A DNA stretch of 37,955 nt from Acidobacteriota bacterium (GCA_021781495.1 JAJXWS010000030.1:1-37955), one strand, 5' to 3'; positions 25,983 through 35,710 are shown, counted from the stretch's first letter. Numbers and translations are program-made. Notes: generated by a model not told the origin, from the sequence alone.

Positions 25983-27317
25983 TCAAGGTCTCAACTCGCG
26001 CCAAACCAATCCCGGCACCATCCAGAATCGCCAATACGCCCGCGTCTTCATGCGGAAGATATGCCGCGTACGCCGATCCAGCGCATCCGCAAAATACGAA
26101 CTGATACTCTGGGCCACCAGGGTTGCCATCGCTGAGCCAATGCCGCCCCACAACGGAATCCACCAGAGATTCAAGCCTACATTCACAATCGCACCAAGCG
26201 CTGTCCTGCGCATCACGCTAACGGTAATCCGTTCGTGCACGTATTGCTGGGCGCTGACCGCACCCAAAAATACAAAGATTCCGGTCCAGATATGAACAGA
26301 GAGAATGCTGGCGGCTGAAGTAAACTCCTTGCCGTAGAGCAACCGAATCAAAGACGGCCCCGCGAACAACACGAGCACCGTAATCACGACGCTCAAAAAC
26401 ACCATGACCTCATAGAACAGTTGCAGACGCGCATAATATCGCGCTGGGTTCTGCTCGCGGCTCTGCAGCAAACGCGGCATCACGCTTGCCGCAATAATGA
26501 GCGGCACACTGTACCAGGTCTCCGATAAGCGAATCGCAGCCGCGTAGTTCCCCACCACGGACATGGGAGCCATCTTGCCCAGCAGCACCTGATCCGTGCG
26601 CAGGTAGATCATGATCATCAGGCTTGAGATCATCAGCGGCCAGCTTTCAGCAAACAACTCCTTGGCACGGCCCACATGCCACTGCCAGCGCAATTGCGGC
26701 CTGCGAACATAGAGATACGTAATTCCCAGGCCGATTTCTGTAGCCAGTACCTCCAGCGCAGCAATCCATGCAAAGGCCAATAGCTTCATCTTGAGCAGGA
26801 CGGCCGCCGCGCGTGCGATGGATGCAATCACAAACACGATCATCCTGGGGATTGCCACGTATCTTGACTGAACCCGCGCCTGAAAAAAGTAATCGATCAC
26901 ATCGAGAGCCTGTGAAATCGAGGCAATCGACATCAGCGCCACGATGATGAGCAGGATCGTGTCATGCGGTTCCAGCAAACGCGCAGCAAGGATTGCGCCT
27001 GCGGTTGTCGCCACGCTGCCCACCGCTTTCAATACAAAGGCGGTACCCAGAACATGAGGCTCTTCCCGCGCGTCAAGGGCAACCTCTCGTATGACCAGCG
27101 AGTCGAGCCCCAGATTCGACAGGGTATTGAACAGGCCATAGATGGCAAGCCCGTAATTCAGCAAGCCAAACTGATTCGGGCCAAGATAGCGCGCCACCAG
27201 CGTGCTGACAAGCACCGCGCCCAGCATGCGCACCATGCGATCACTGCCGAGCCAGCCTATATTGCTAAGCGACGAACGAACTCCGGCGCGTCTTTGGATC
27301 CTCTTCAGAAAAATCAT
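25983..27317 (-). CDS. Wzx-like polysaccharide flippase
   Basis: This 444-residue, strongly hydrophobic protein has about 12-14 predicted membrane helices and the MOP-superfamily Wzx/RfbX pattern. It opens with a basic N-terminus, then LGAVLVSTLVARYLGPNQFGLLNYGLAIYGLF, whose YLGPxxFGLLNY stretch is the family signature. It should flip the undecaprenyl-diphosphate-linked repeat unit across the inner membrane. Late landmarks are LLYGKEFTSAASIL and NVGLNLWWIPLWGGIGSAMATL, where the short hydrophilic WIPLWGGIGSA loop is also typical. It stands directly after the polymerase gene. No clear Shine-Dalgarno precedes its ATG. Confidence 0.88.
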   Translation of the reverse strand: MIFLKRIQRRAGVRSSLSNIGWLGSDRMVRMLGAVLVSTLVARYLGPNQFGLLNYGLAIYGLFNTLSNLGLDSLVIREVALDAREEPHVLGTAFVLKAVGSVATTAGAILAARLLEPHDTILLIIVALMSIASISQALDVIDYFFQARVQSRYVAIPRMIVFVIASIARAAAVLLKMKLLAFAWIAALEVLATEIGLGITYLYVRRPQLRWQWHVGRAKELFAESWPLMISSLMIMIYLRTDQVLLGKMAPMSVVGNYAAAIRLSETWYSVPLIIAASVMPRLLQSREQNPARYYARLQLFYEVMVFLSVVITVLVLFAGPSLIRLLYGKEFTSAASILSVHIWTGIFVFLGAVSAQQYVHERITVSVMRRTALGAIVNVGLNLWWIPLWGGIGSAMATLVAQSISSYFADALDRRTRHIFRMKTRAYWRFWMVPGLVWRELRP

Positions 27318-27411
27318 CTATAAATGGAATCCGTCTTGCTACAAGTTACAGTTGCGCCAGATCGATGCGAACCCGCATCCTTCCTTTGCTTTTGCTTGTG
27401 CAGGCAAGCCA

Positions 27412-28821
27412 CTAGATTTGGGAGGGGGAGGATCGGTCAGCCCAGGCAGAGGCTCGCCGCCATTTGCGGCTTGGCATCCAGGAACGCACCACCTCCGGCA
27501 CCACGGCCGGCTGATCCAGAAGATCGAAGAGGATGACAATCACCAGGGCGCTCTCAATCCGTTGAGATCCTCCAAACGGCGAAAACAGGATGCTCCATAT
27601 AAACTCGACGAGGAACAATGCATAGACCGGAGCAAGCGGCGGACGCAGGACCGACACGCGCATCAAACCTTTCACGCTCAGGCTCAGTACATACATCCAG
27701 AACACACCGCCCAGGATCCCCGCAGACACCCAGGCACCCATCAGGTGAGAGTGGGTGGGGATATATCCCAGGCTTGTCTCCTCCGTGTACCCAAGCGCAG
27801 TATGAATTCCGTTGCGCTCTTCAATGTCGCTCAGCATTTCGATGTACTTATATCCCTTGGCCCACGAACCATGCCCCAGGATTGGGCTCTCCAGAACAGC
27901 CCGCGAAGAGACCAGGATCTCCGGCCTCCCGCTCAGGAGTGGCCCCAAACTGGAGTGAAGCTCAGTCCGATTCTTGGCCTCCTGTCCCGCGCTGATCAGT
28001 CCATGCGAGGTTGCGAAGTGAACCAGCCCAATGGCGGCTCCCCCTGCTGCCATCGCAAAGGCCGCGAGCACGTATACGCGCGCGGAGTTTCCGGCACGCG
28101 GCAAGATCTTCAGTCGTCCGATCTGATCCGGCACGATGGGCATCACCAATGCGGCCATAACCAGGAGAATTAGGACCATGGAGCGATAATTCTCGACCAG
28201 GTGCACGCCGATGATACCCGCCACAAAGATCCATGCCGTCACAAACTGGCGACGATGAAAGAAGTAGCAGCTGACAAGGACTGTCAGGATGGTCGCCCCC
28301 CAGCCATAGCCAAATTTCCAGGGATCATCCCACGACTGATCCGATGGCTGGATCTTTGTCTGCAGAAGCATGCTCAGGGCAAAGGCGGCAATAAAGATCG
28401 CCTTGCGCCGCTCATTCTTTTGCAAAAGCAGCATGAGTGAAACCAGATTCACTCCGAAAAAGACAATGCCGGCATCTCCACGCACCCAGTCTACAAATGC
28501 CGTTCCGCGATACATGTCCGTCAAAATCTGGTTTGCCAGCCACAACAGCATCAGGAGGATGACCCGCGCCTGAATCGGATTGAGGCGCTCGCGCGTATGC
28601 ACGGCAAACAGCAGAAGCAACGTAGGCGGTAGCAGCATCTCAATCACCTGAACGCTTCCGATGATGTGCATGTTGAACGAGGCACTTAATCCGAGAACAA
28701 ACGCCAGAATATCTCCGGCCGGAAAAATACGCTGGCCCCAGTTCGCTCCATACGTGCGCACACTGGGCCTTCGCGTAGTCCGTGCCATGGTTCTTCTTGT
28801 GATCGGACGTTCCATCTGCAT
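27412..28821 (-). CDS. Wzy/O-antigen ligase-like membrane protein (polymerase)
   Basis: This 469-residue membrane protein has about 10-12 hydrophobic segments and a basic N-terminus (RPITRRTMARTTRRPSVRT). The long periplasmic loop between about residues 270 and 340 contains RAVLESPILGHGSWAKG and, after it, THSHLMGAWVSAGILGG. The pattern 'P..G.G......(T)HS.....' is that of the O-antigen ligase/Wzy superfamily, where Arg and His in this loop act in chain transfer. A polymerase role fits the flanking Wzx- and Wzc-like genes better than ligation. Alternative starts at 28815 and 28788 cannot be excluded. Membrane polymerases diverge quickly, so the assignment rests on topology, loop motif and context. 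Confidence 0.8.
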   Translation of the reverse strand: MQMERPITRRTMARTTRRPSVRTYGANWGQRIFPAGDILAFVLGLSASFNMHIIGSVQVIEMLLPPTLLLLFAVHTRERLNPIQARVILLMLLWLANQILTDMYRGTAFVDWVRGDAGIVFFGVNLVSLMLLLQKNERRKAIFIAAFALSMLLQTKIQPSDQSWDDPWKFGYGWGATILTVLVSCYFFHRRQFVTAWIFVAGIIGVHLVENYRSMVLILLVMAALVMPIVPDQIGRLKILPRAGNSARVYVLAAFAMAAGGAAIGLVHFATSHGLISAGQEAKNRTELHSSLGPLLSGRPEILVSSRAVLESPILGHGSWAKGYKYIEMLSDIEERNGIHTALGYTEETSLGYIPTHSHLMGAWVSAGILGGVFWMYVLSLSVKGLMRVSVLRPPLAPVYALFLVEFIWSILFSPFGGSQRIESALVIVILFDLLDQPAVVPEVVRSWMPSRKWRRASAWADRSSPSQI

Positions 28822-28905
28822 TTCGCTGCTTACCGCATTTACTCAGGATTGGATTGTTTTGCTCGTCAACGAAGCGAATCGCCAGCTGCGTCTCCGCCGT
28901 TCCAT

Positions 28906-31092
28906 CTACTCCGGGTTACGCTCACCGTAGTACTCGTTGTACTTCCTTCCGTAGTACTCGGAATATTCCGGCGCCTTGAAGTCAACAGCATTCACGGCAA
29001 CACCCAGAATCAGCGCGCCCGAGCGATCCAGCACATCAACGCACCGTTGCGCCACATGCCGCTGCGCAGAGCCGTAACGAAGAATCAGAATGGTGGCATC
29101 CGTCAGCCTGCCAAGCACTGAGGCATCTGTAACCGCAAGCACAGGGGGCGTATCAATAATGATGAAGTCGTATTGATCGCGCAGCCCTGCCAGCGCCTCT
29201 TCCATCTGCTTTGAGCCCAGCAACTCCGACGGCAGAGGAGGAATCGGTCCTGAAGGCAGCACATGCAGATTGGGCAGATCCTTCCAGGCGACAATCGCTT
29301 CCGGCATGGAGGACTCGCCGGAAAGCACGGAAGAGAGCCCCTGACCTTTACCGATGCGGAATCGCAGATGCACCGACGGGCGCCGCAGGTCCGCATCAAT
29401 CAGCAGCACGCGCGATCCGTTCAGCGCAAACGTGATCGCGGTCAAGGTGGCCACCGAACTCTTTCCCTCCGCAGGCCGGGTGCTGGTCACCATAATCACC
29501 TTGGGAGGCGCCCCCGGACTCGACAGCAGAATCGACGTCCTCATGCCGCGCAGTGCCTCGGCAATTCTTGACCACGCAGCGGCCCCTTTCGTGATGGCTA
29601 CCTCGCGGAATTTCGCAGGCAATAGCTCGTCCGTCTGCACAGATGGAATCGCGGCCAGCAGCGGCAGTTGCAGCGCCTGCTCAATCTCGGTCATGGTCTT
29701 CAGATTGGTATCCAGCGCCTCCAGCAGCAGCGCCAATCCAAGTCCGAGCATCAGGCCCACGCCTGTGCCAATGGCAAGATTCGTATGCTTCCGCGGACTG
29801 CTCGGGTAGGGCGGAATGTCTGCATTATCCACGATATGAATCGCGGTTGAGTGCAGGCCCGCAAGAATCCCCGCCTCCTGCAGACGTTCCTGCAGGCCGT
29901 CATACAGGATGCGATTTGCCTCGTAGTCTCGCCGCGCAAATTCGAACTGAGCCCCCTTCTCATCCTTGCCGAATGCCTTCTGCTGCGCCGCGTCCAGCGA
30001 ACTGCGCAGCATCGACTCAGTATTCCTGGCTGCATCCAGCTCTGCCTTGGCGCGCACAATCTGGGCCTGCTCGTCTTGCTTGATGTTCTTCTGCACCTGA
30101 TCCATCTGCGCCTTCAGCGACTGAAGCCGCGGATACGCAGGACCATACGTCTGGCTCAAAGAAGCATACTCGGCTTGCAGTTGCGCCATGGACTGCCTGG
30201 AAGCCTGCAGCGCCACACTCTCCGGAGAATTGGAATCCACCACCGCCTGCGAATTCTGAAGAGCCTGCAACCGGGCTTCCTTCACCAGGCGATTCACTTC
30301 CGCATCCGCAACCTGCTTGTTCAGCTCTTCAAGGTTGGTAGCGTCCACGCTGTCCTTGGGGTCAAGACCGATATACCCAAGATCCTGCTGCAGCTTGGCA
30401 ATCTGTCCCTGGCTCTTTTCAAGATTGCCGCGCAGCCCATCCAGTTGGCCGCTCAACCAGCCCGATATCTTTGCGGTCGATGCATAGCTGTCGCGAAACG
30501 AATGCTGGATATAGTTATCGATCAGCGTATTGGCAATCAGGGTCGCCAACGCCGGCTTACTGGACGTTACAAAGATCTGAATAATGCTGGTGTGGCCAAG
30601 CCGCTCGATGCGCATGCTGCCCAGGAAAGCGTCGGCCAGTTCTTCCCGCACCGCGGGCACTGACATATCCCATGGCCGCCCATTCGGCAGGGGAAGAAAA
30701 TCAGGATTGCTGTCCAGATGCAGCGAGCGAACCGTCTCCAGCGCCAGACTGCGACTCTCCAGAATGCTGATCTCCGTGTCGATCTTTTGCGCCTCGTCTC
30801 CACCCGCCAGGTCCTGTACCTGCTCCAGACGAAACTGCGACGACTGATCCGGAAGCACCTCGATCTGGGCAAGAGCGGTGTACTGCCTCTGCATCACCGT
30901 GTTTGCGATTACCCCGGCGGCAACGCCCAGGATAAGGGCGATCGCAATGATCCATCCGCGCTTCTTCAAGAACTGAACGAGTCTTGTAAAGGACTCGCCA
31001 TCCGCAGATACGCCTACAATAACGCCCTGCTGGCGGGTGGAGTTCGCGTTGGTTGTCGTGGATTCAGAGCTTGGATAGTATGGCTGTTTCAC
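28906..31092 (-). CDS. Wzc-like polysaccharide co-polymerase with bacterial tyrosine kinase domain
   Basis: This is a 728-residue fusion of chain-length regulator and BY-kinase. Membrane helices lie at about 48-66 and 439-459, flanking a long coiled-coil-rich periplasmic part (about 210-400). The cytosolic kinase has Walker A in TRPAEGKSS (538-546), Walker A' LLIDADLRRP (563-572) and Walker B FIIIDTPP (643-650). A C-terminal tyrosine cluster (Y710, Y713, Y714, Y718, Y721, Y722) is the autophosphorylation tail. Cycling phosphorylation of such tails controls polymer length and export together with Wza. RGMRTS (515-520) matches the oligomerisation motif. The start is GTG with AAGGA ten bases upstream. 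It follows the Wza-like gene after 147 bp. Confidence 0.93.
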   Translation of the reverse strand: MKQPYYPSSESTTTNANSTRQQGVIVGVSADGESFTRLVQFLKKRGWIIAIALILGVAAGVIANTVMQRQYTALAQIEVLPDQSSQFRLEQVQDLAGGDEAQKIDTEISILESRSLALETVRSLHLDSNPDFLPLPNGRPWDMSVPAVREELADAFLGSMRIERLGHTSIIQIFVTSSKPALATLIANTLIDNYIQHSFRDSYASTAKISGWLSGQLDGLRGNLEKSQGQIAKLQQDLGYIGLDPKDSVDATNLEELNKQVADAEVNRLVKEARLQALQNSQAVVDSNSPESVALQASRQSMAQLQAEYASLSQTYGPAYPRLQSLKAQMDQVQKNIKQDEQAQIVRAKAELDAARNTESMLRSSLDAAQQKAFGKDEKGAQFEFARRDYEANRILYDGLQERLQEAGILAGLHSTAIHIVDNADIPPYPSSPRKHTNLAIGTGVGLMLGLGLALLLEALDTNLKTMTEIEQALQLPLLAAIPSVQTDELLPAKFREVAITKGAAAWSRIAEALRGMRTSILLSSPGAPPKVIMVTSTRPAEGKSSVATLTAITFALNGSRVLLIDADLRRPSVHLRFRIGKGQGLSSVLSGESSMPEAIVAWKDLPNLHVLPSGPIPPLPSELLGSKQMEEALAGLRDQYDFIIIDTPPVLAVTDASVLGRLTDATILILRYGSAQRHVAQRCVDVLDRSGALILGVAVNAVDFKAPEYSEYYGRKYNEYYGERNPE

Positions 31093-31239
31093 TGGCTCAA
31101 TATCCTTGAAAGTCTTGGTTAAGATGCGTGGTACTGTATTTCCCGCAATCGGCGCTCATGCACGGCCGGCTCGAAAACCTTGCCCTGCCTGAAGCGCGCC
31201 GCATTCCACTTAAATCTGCCTAGCCCGCCGACCCACTGC

Positions 31240-32271
31240 CTACGGGTTGTAGACATACAGCAGCGGCGCGACAATCGACATCGCAAATCCCATTGCGCGG
31301 CTGGCAGCATCTTTCATCGGGCTCGGCGTCACATAGATGATGTCGTCTTCCCGCACAGCCACGTCCGCCATCTTTCCGGCGAGCACCTTGTTCAGATCGA
31401 TCCGCTGAACAACCTTGGTCCCATCCGGCTGCGGGCGAATCAGAACCGTGTTGCGCGTCGCGGTAAACGGCATCACGCCGCCGGCCATTGATACCACCTC
31501 AGACAGCGTCATCTTGTCCGATCCGCAAAGCGAATAGGCTCCCGGCTTGGCCACATGCCCGCCAATGTACGCAAAGCCGCAGGACCTCACAATCACACGG
31601 TCTCCGGGATGGATGGCGATATCGTAGCTGCTGGTGTTATGCATCGTGGGATCCCAGGGGACGTAGGTCTTCTTCTCCGGCGTGCGGTTGCTCGATATCT
31701 CGATCACGCGCCCGGTATTAACCGTAAGTCCGCCGGCCGCGGCCAGGGCATCGGAGAGCATCCGCTTGCCCGGCGGCGGATAAATTCCCGGCGACCGCAC
31801 CTCTCCCAGAACCGTAATGCCCGTCGTGGTTGAGTCCACCGTAACAATCACGTCCGGCTTGAGCATCAGGTTGCGCTTCTTCAGCTCGGTCGCAATCAGG
31901 TCCGCAGCCTTGGCGCTGTTCAGCCCGGCAAAATGCAGAATCCCCAGCATCGGATACGCGATATCCCCATCCTCTGAAACGCGCGTAATCACAGAGAAGT
32001 CGGGCGCATTAAAAACCAGAATATGCACCGTCTCGCCCGCCTGAATCGGGTCATCCGTCAGTCCGCCGATGCTGCCTGAATTCTGAGGGACATTCATTGC
32101 CCCGCCCGCTCCCTGCTGATTACTCAGCACCACCGCTTCGCGGGCGCTTTGCCCCGCGCCGGGCAACGGCATCGCGGCAATCGCGACGGCGCATGCCATC
32201 ATCACGATCCTCCGGCCAACGGCGCGGTCGTATCTAGCTAGGGCAGCACGAAATGGATGCAAAATGCGCAT
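31240..32271 (-). CDS. Wza-like polysaccharide export protein
   Basis: From the ATG at 32271 this is a 343-residue outer-membrane export protein. A signal sequence (RRIVMMACAVAIAAM, cleavage near GAGQS at 38-42) precedes the Poly_export domain (about 75-147, with IQAGETVHILVFNAPDFS) and two SLBB-type domains (about 150-225 with GITVLGEVRSPGIYPPPGKRM, and 235-315 with IGGHVAKPGAYSL). There is no lipobox cysteine at the cleavage point, unlike E. coli Wza. The C-terminus (MGFAMSIVAPLLYVY) could be the amphipathic helix that crosses the outer membrane. An ORF start at 32325 is less likely; GGGGGAA before the ATG and an upstream hairpin favour 32271. First gene of the assembly part of the cluster. 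Confidence 0.9.
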   Translation of the reverse strand: MRILHPFRAALARYDRAVGRRIVMMACAVAIAAMPLPGAGQSAREAVVLSNQQGAGGAMNVPQNSGSIGGLTDDPIQAGETVHILVFNAPDFSVITRVSEDGDIAYPMLGILHFAGLNSAKAADLIATELKKRNLMLKPDVIVTVDSTTTGITVLGEVRSPGIYPPPGKRMLSDALAAAGGLTVNTGRVIEISSNRTPEKKTYVPWDPTMHNTSSYDIAIHPGDRVIVRSCGFAYIGGHVAKPGAYSLCGSDKMTLSEVVSMAGGVMPFTATRNTVLIRPQPDGTKVVQRIDLNKVLAGKMADVAVREDDIIYVTPSPMKDAASRAMGFAMSIVAPLLYVYNP

Positions 32272-32292
32272 GATGGAAGGTTCCCCCGACAA

Positions 32293-32313
32293 GCCTGCGA
32301 TGGATTCGCAGGC
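32293..32313 (-). promoter_or_regulatory. Leader hairpin upstream of the export gene
   Basis: GCCTGCGA (32293-32300), loop of 5 and TCGCAGGC (32306-32313) form a perfect 8-bp stem ending 21 bases before the Wza-like ATG, just 5' of the GGGGGAA ribosome-binding region. No U-tract follows on either strand, so it is not an ordinary terminator. It could affect mRNA stability, translation, or act as a protein-binding dyad at the promoter. Confidence 0.5.
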
Positions 32314-32431
32314 CCGTTTATGCAATCTGAGTCACGCTCATTCCGTTCTCGAATGTGCCTGACATAATGCTACTTTGCGCCTCGTCGAAATGCCTTGCGC
32401 TGCGTGGAAGGCGCACCAGCCGCAGCACTCA

Positions 32432-32468
32432 GTTCAATTGGGCTGAAGGAGAGTCCCCCAATTCGAAC
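32432..32468 (-). promoter_or_regulatory. Long bulged hairpin 3' of the GDP-fucose synthase gene
   Basis: Arms GTTCAATTGGG (32432-32442) and CCCAATTCGAAC (32457-32468) pair over 11 bp with a single bulged base and a 14-base loop. It begins 33 bases after the fcl stop codon on the minus strand and about 160 bases before the Wza-like start. It lacks a U-run on either side. It may protect the 3' end of the nucleotide-sugar transcript, partly attenuate read-through into the export genes, or be an operator dyad. Confidence 0.45.
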
Positions 32469-32500
32469 CCTTCACCTCAACGCCGGAATATCGCTTGCGC

Positions 32501-33484
32501 CTAATCCCCAGACGAGCGCCCAGCCCTTTCCAATTCCTTCCGGGCAGACTCGTAGGTGAGTCGAATCCCATCCTCAAGAGACGTCTTCGGCGCCCAGCCC
32601 AGGCTCTTGATACGGCTCACATCCAGCAGCTTGCGCGGCGTCCCATCCGGTCGCGATGCATCGAACGTCAGCTTGCAATCGTGTTCCAGCACGCGCGCCA
32701 CCAGTTCGGCTAGCTCGCGAATGGTTAAGTCCTCACCCGTTCCGATATTGATCAGCGGCGCCTGGTCCTGCTGAATCAATCCGTCATACACATCGTCCGG
32801 CAGGCTCAGCAAGTGAATGCAAGCCTCAGCCAGATCGTCGCTGTACAGAAACTCGCGCCGCGGCGTTCCCGTTCCCCACACCACAATCTCTCGTGCGCCG
32901 GCCTGCTTCGCCTCTGCCACCTTCCGAATCAGCGCCGGCAGCACATGAGACTTTTGCAAATCAAAGTTGTCGCCCGGGCCATACATATTCGTGGGCATCG
33001 CCGCCAGATAGCGCGTTCCATGTTGCCGGTTGTACGACCAGCACATCTCAATGCCCGCAATCTTGGCCAGCGCATACGCCTGATTGGTCGGCTCCAGCGG
33101 ACCGGTCAGCAAATACTCTTCCTTGATCGGCTGCGGAGCCAACTTGGGGTAGATGCAACTTGAACCTAGGAACAGCAGCCGCTTCACTCCGCTGCGATAG
33201 CAGGCATCGATGACATTCGTCTGAATCTCCAGATTCTCGCGAATGAAATCCGCGGGATAGGCGTTGTTCGCCAGAATCCCACCCACCTTGGCAGCCGCCA
33301 GAAAAACATATTCCGGCTTCTCGCTGCTGAAGAATGCGCGCACCGCCGCTCGATCCGTCAGATCCAGCTCCGCATGCGTGCGCAGCAAAAGGTCACGGAA
33401 CCCTCTCTGCTCCAGCCCTCGAAGAATTGCTGACCCAACCAGTCCTCGATGTCCGGCTACATAGATTCGACTATCGTGTTGCAT
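32501..33484 (-). CDS. fcl: GDP-L-fucose synthase
   Basis: This 327-residue short-chain dehydrogenase is GDP-4-keto-6-deoxy-mannose 3,5-epimerase/4-reductase, the last step to GDP-L-fucose, using NADPH in the cytosol. The dinucleotide-binding loop is VAGHRGLVGSA. The catalytic triad is in LGSSCIYP (S108/S109 region) and YALAK (Y137, K141). NMYGPGDNFD and the REFLYSDDLAEA segment are family hallmarks. ATG 33484 is preferred because GGTGAG precedes it; GTG 33490 would add two residues. It lies 21 bp downstream of gmd in the same operon, and the pair converts GDP-mannose to GDP-fucose for the polymer and the GT11-like enzyme. Confidence 0.96.
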   Translation of the reverse strand: MQHDSRIYVAGHRGLVGSAILRGLEQRGFRDLLLRTHAELDLTDRAAVRAFFSSEKPEYVFLAAAKVGGILANNAYPADFIRENLEIQTNVIDACYRSGVKRLLFLGSSCIYPKLAPQPIKEEYLLTGPLEPTNQAYALAKIAGIEMCWSYNRQHGTRYLAAMPTNMYGPGDNFDLQKSHVLPALIRKVAEAKQAGAREIVVWGTGTPRREFLYSDDLAEACIHLLSLPDDVYDGLIQQDQAPLINIGTGEDLTIRELAELVARVLEHDCKLTFDASRPDGTPRKLLDVSRIKSLGWAPKTSLEDGIRLTYESARKELERAGRSSGD

Positions 33485-33505
33485 CGCCACTCACCGCAGG
33501 TCCAG

Positions 33506-34591
33506 TTAGTTCTCGTGATAGTTGAAGATGGTATAGCCATGCCGGCTGATCAGCGCATCCCGCTCCGCCGCCTTCAGGTCCTCGTCCACCATCTCTTGCA
33601 CAAGTTCCTCAAACGTCGTACGGGGCTTCCATCCCAGTTCGCGGCTCGCTTTGCTCGCATCGCCCAGCAGCGTTTCCACCTCGGTGGGGCGATAATAGCG
33701 AGGGTCTACGGCAACAATCACATTCCCATGCGGATCGATCCCCTGCTCCTCTGCCCCCTCGCCTTCCCAGCGAATTTGCATCCCAAGATACTTCGCCGCC
33801 AGGTCCACAAACTCGCGAACGCTGCGTTGCTGGCCGGTGGCAATCACATAGTCCTGCGGCGCATCCTGCTGCAGCATCAGCCACTGCATCTCCACATAGT
33901 CGCGCGCATGGCCCCAGTCGCGCTTCGCGCTCAGATTGCCAAGAAACAGGCGGTCCTGCAAGCCAACCTTGATGCGCGACAGCGCCCGCGTAATCTTGCG
34001 CGTCACAAAGGTTTCGCCCCGCTGCGGAGACTCGTGGTTGAAGAGGATTCCATTGCACGCATAGATGCCGTAGGCCTCGCGATAATTCACCGTGATCCAG
34101 TAGGCATAGAGCTTCGCCACCGCGTACGGCGAGCGCGGATAGAACGGGGTTGTCTCCGTCTGCGGAATCTCCCGCACCATTCCATATAGTTCCGAGGTGG
34201 AAGCCTGATAAAAGCGCGTTGTTTTTTCCAGTCCCACAATCCGGATTGCTTCCAGCAACCGCAGCGCGCCGAGTGCATCCGCATTCGCCGTGTACTCGGG
34301 CTCTTCAAATGAGACCTTCACATGGCTCTGCGCAGCCAGATTGTAGATCTCATCCGGCTTTACCTTCTGCACAATCTGTATCAGGCTGCTGGAATCCGTC
34401 ATGTCCCCGTAGTGCAGTACAAAGTGCCTTCCGGGCTTATGCGGATCCTCGTAAAGATGATCAATTCTGTCTGTATTAATAAGGGAGGTGCGCCGTTTAA
34501 TCCCATGCACTTCGTATCCCTTGGCCAGCAGAAACTCGGCAAGATATGCACCGTCCTGCCCCGTAACGCCCGTAATGAGCGCTCGCTTCAT
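33506..34591 (-). CDS. gmd: GDP-mannose 4,6-dehydratase
   Basis: The 361-residue enzyme from ATG 34591 converts GDP-D-mannose to GDP-4-keto-6-deoxy-D-mannose, the committed step to GDP-fucose and related deoxysugars. The NADP-binding loop is [16 protein letters not shown] (6-21). T132 and E134 in STSELYG, and Y156 and K160 in YAVAK, fall at the same numbers as the E. coli catalytic residues. [15 protein letters not shown] (33-47) is the dimer/tetramer NADP-contact segment. GGGAGGAG before this ATG marks the start; a longer frame from 34633 would overlap the upstream gene. It lies between the UDP-glucuronate decarboxylase gene (25 bp) and fcl. Confidence 0.97.
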   Translation of the reverse strand: MKRALITGVTGQDGAYLAEFLLAKGYEVHGIKRRTSLINTDRIDHLYEDPHKPGRHFVLHYGDMTDSSSLIQIVQKVKPDEIYNLAAQSHVKVSFEEPEYTANADALGALRLLEAIRIVGLEKTTRFYQASTSELYGMVREIPQTETTPFYPRSPYAVAKLYAYWITVNYREAYGIYACNGILFNHESPQRGETFVTRKITRALSRIKVGLQDRLFLGNLSAKRDWGHARDYVEMQWLMLQQDAPQDYVIATGQQRSVREFVDLAAKYLGMQIRWEGEGAEEQGIDPHGNVIVAVDPRYYRPTEVETLLGDASKASRELGWKPRTTFEELVQEMVDEDLKAAERDALISRHGYTIFNYHEN

Positions 34592-34616
34592 GCGTGTTGC
34601 TCCTCCCGTTTGCGTG

Positions 34617-35555
34617 TCAGACTGTTGCTGCAATGCTTGCCTTGAAGTAATCCAGGCTCAGCCTCAGGCCCGTCTCCAGATCAATCTTCGGCCCCCAGCC
34701 AAACAGCCGCTTTGCCTTGCTGATATCCGGCATTCGCTGAATGGGGTCATCCTGCGGCAGCGGTCGAAACACGATCCTGCTGGACGTGCCCGTAACCCGC
34801 TTTACCACGTCGGCGCATTCCAGAATGGTGAACTCACTCGTGTTCCCCACATTCACCGGAAGATGCTCGTCCGTACGCGAGAGACCCAGCAGTCCCGCAA
34901 TCGTATCGGAGACATAGCAGAAGCTTCGCGTCTGGCTGCCGTCTCCATAGATCGTCAGGTCTTCCCCTTTCAGGGCCTGCGTCATCAGGTTTGAAATCAC
35001 GCGGCCGTCGTCCTTATGCAGCCGGGGTCCATAGCTGTTAAAGATGCGCGCCAGCCGCGTATTCACGCCATAGTACCGGTGATACGCCATCGTCAGCGCC
35101 TCCGAGAAGCGCTTCGATTCGTCGTACACAGACCGCGGACCGATGGGATTTACATGCCCCCAGTACTCCTCCACCTGCGGATGCTCGACCGGATCGCCGT
35201 AGCACTCCGATGTGGAGGCCTGCAGAAACTTTGCCTTGTATTTGCGCGCGATCTCAAGAGAGTTTCGCGTGCCTACCGATCCCACCATCAGTGTCTCAAT
35301 GCCAAGTCGCATGTAGCCCACCGGACTGGCCGGAGACGCAAGGTTAAAGACGTAATCCACGGGCCCTGGATCCATGGCCTCGCAGATGTCATGCTGCACA
35401 AACTCAAAATGCGATTCCTGCCCCAGGTGCTGCAGGTTCTGCATCGACCCCGTACTCAGATTGTCGACGCCAACAACGCTGTGCCCCTCCGCCAGTAGCG
35501 CATCTACCAGGTGTGATCCCAGAAAGCCGGCCGCTCCAGTGACAAGTACGCGCAT
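34617..35555 (-). CDS. UDP-glucuronate decarboxylase (UDP-xylose synthase)
   Basis: From ATG 35555 this 312-residue SDR enzyme oxidises and decarboxylates UDP-glucuronate to UDP-xylose with bound NAD. It has [17 protein letters not shown] (5-21), DNLSTGS (31-37), [10 protein letters not shown] (72-81), the catalytic STSECYGDP (114-122) with E117, and YDESKR (144-149) with Y144 and K148. [17 protein letters not shown] is the usual substrate-binding segment. The length equals the short, decarboxylase-only form, without the formyltransferase half of ArnA. GAGGAAGG precedes the start; the frame opens earlier at 35588 without support. Downstream of the UDP-glucose dehydrogenase gene, it completes UDP-Glc to UDP-GlcA to UDP-Xyl. 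Confidence 0.94.
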   Translation of the reverse strand: MRVLVTGAAGFLGSHLVDALLAEGHSVVGVDNLSTGSMQNLQHLGQESHFEFVQHDICEAMDPGPVDYVFNLASPASPVGYMRLGIETLMVGSVGTRNSLEIARKYKAKFLQASTSECYGDPVEHPQVEEYWGHVNPIGPRSVYDESKRFSEALTMAYHRYYGVNTRLARIFNSYGPRLHKDDGRVISNLMTQALKGEDLTIYGDGSQTRSFCYVSDTIAGLLGLSRTDEHLPVNVGNTSEFTILECADVVKRVTGTSSRIVFRPLPQDDPIQRMPDISKAKRLFGWGPKIDLETGLRLSLDYFKASIAATV

Positions 35556-35710
35556 CGTTCTTTCATCCTTCCTCAAAATGTCTATCAAAATTCCGGGGAG
35601 CTAACTGTATCAATCTACGCGTCATCTTGCCGTCAGGTACTGCCGGCCTAAACTTTCAGTCCTGCAGGTCAGGTCCATCCAACTCCGTGTTCGTGTTCGC
35701 GCCATCTGCA

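Noticed and set aside
27202-28173. 323-residue plus-strand frame opposite the polymerase gene
   Set aside because: Shadow frame. The opposite strand has a clear multi-helix membrane protein.
32432-32468. Hairpin as a Rho-independent terminator
   Set aside because: No run of T follows the stem on either strand, so I list it only as a structured element.
32440-32470. GGTTCGAATT on the minus strand, resembling a tRNA T-loop
   Set aside because: The flanking bases do not form a T-stem, acceptor stem or anticodon arm. The sequence belongs to the bulged hairpin after fcl.
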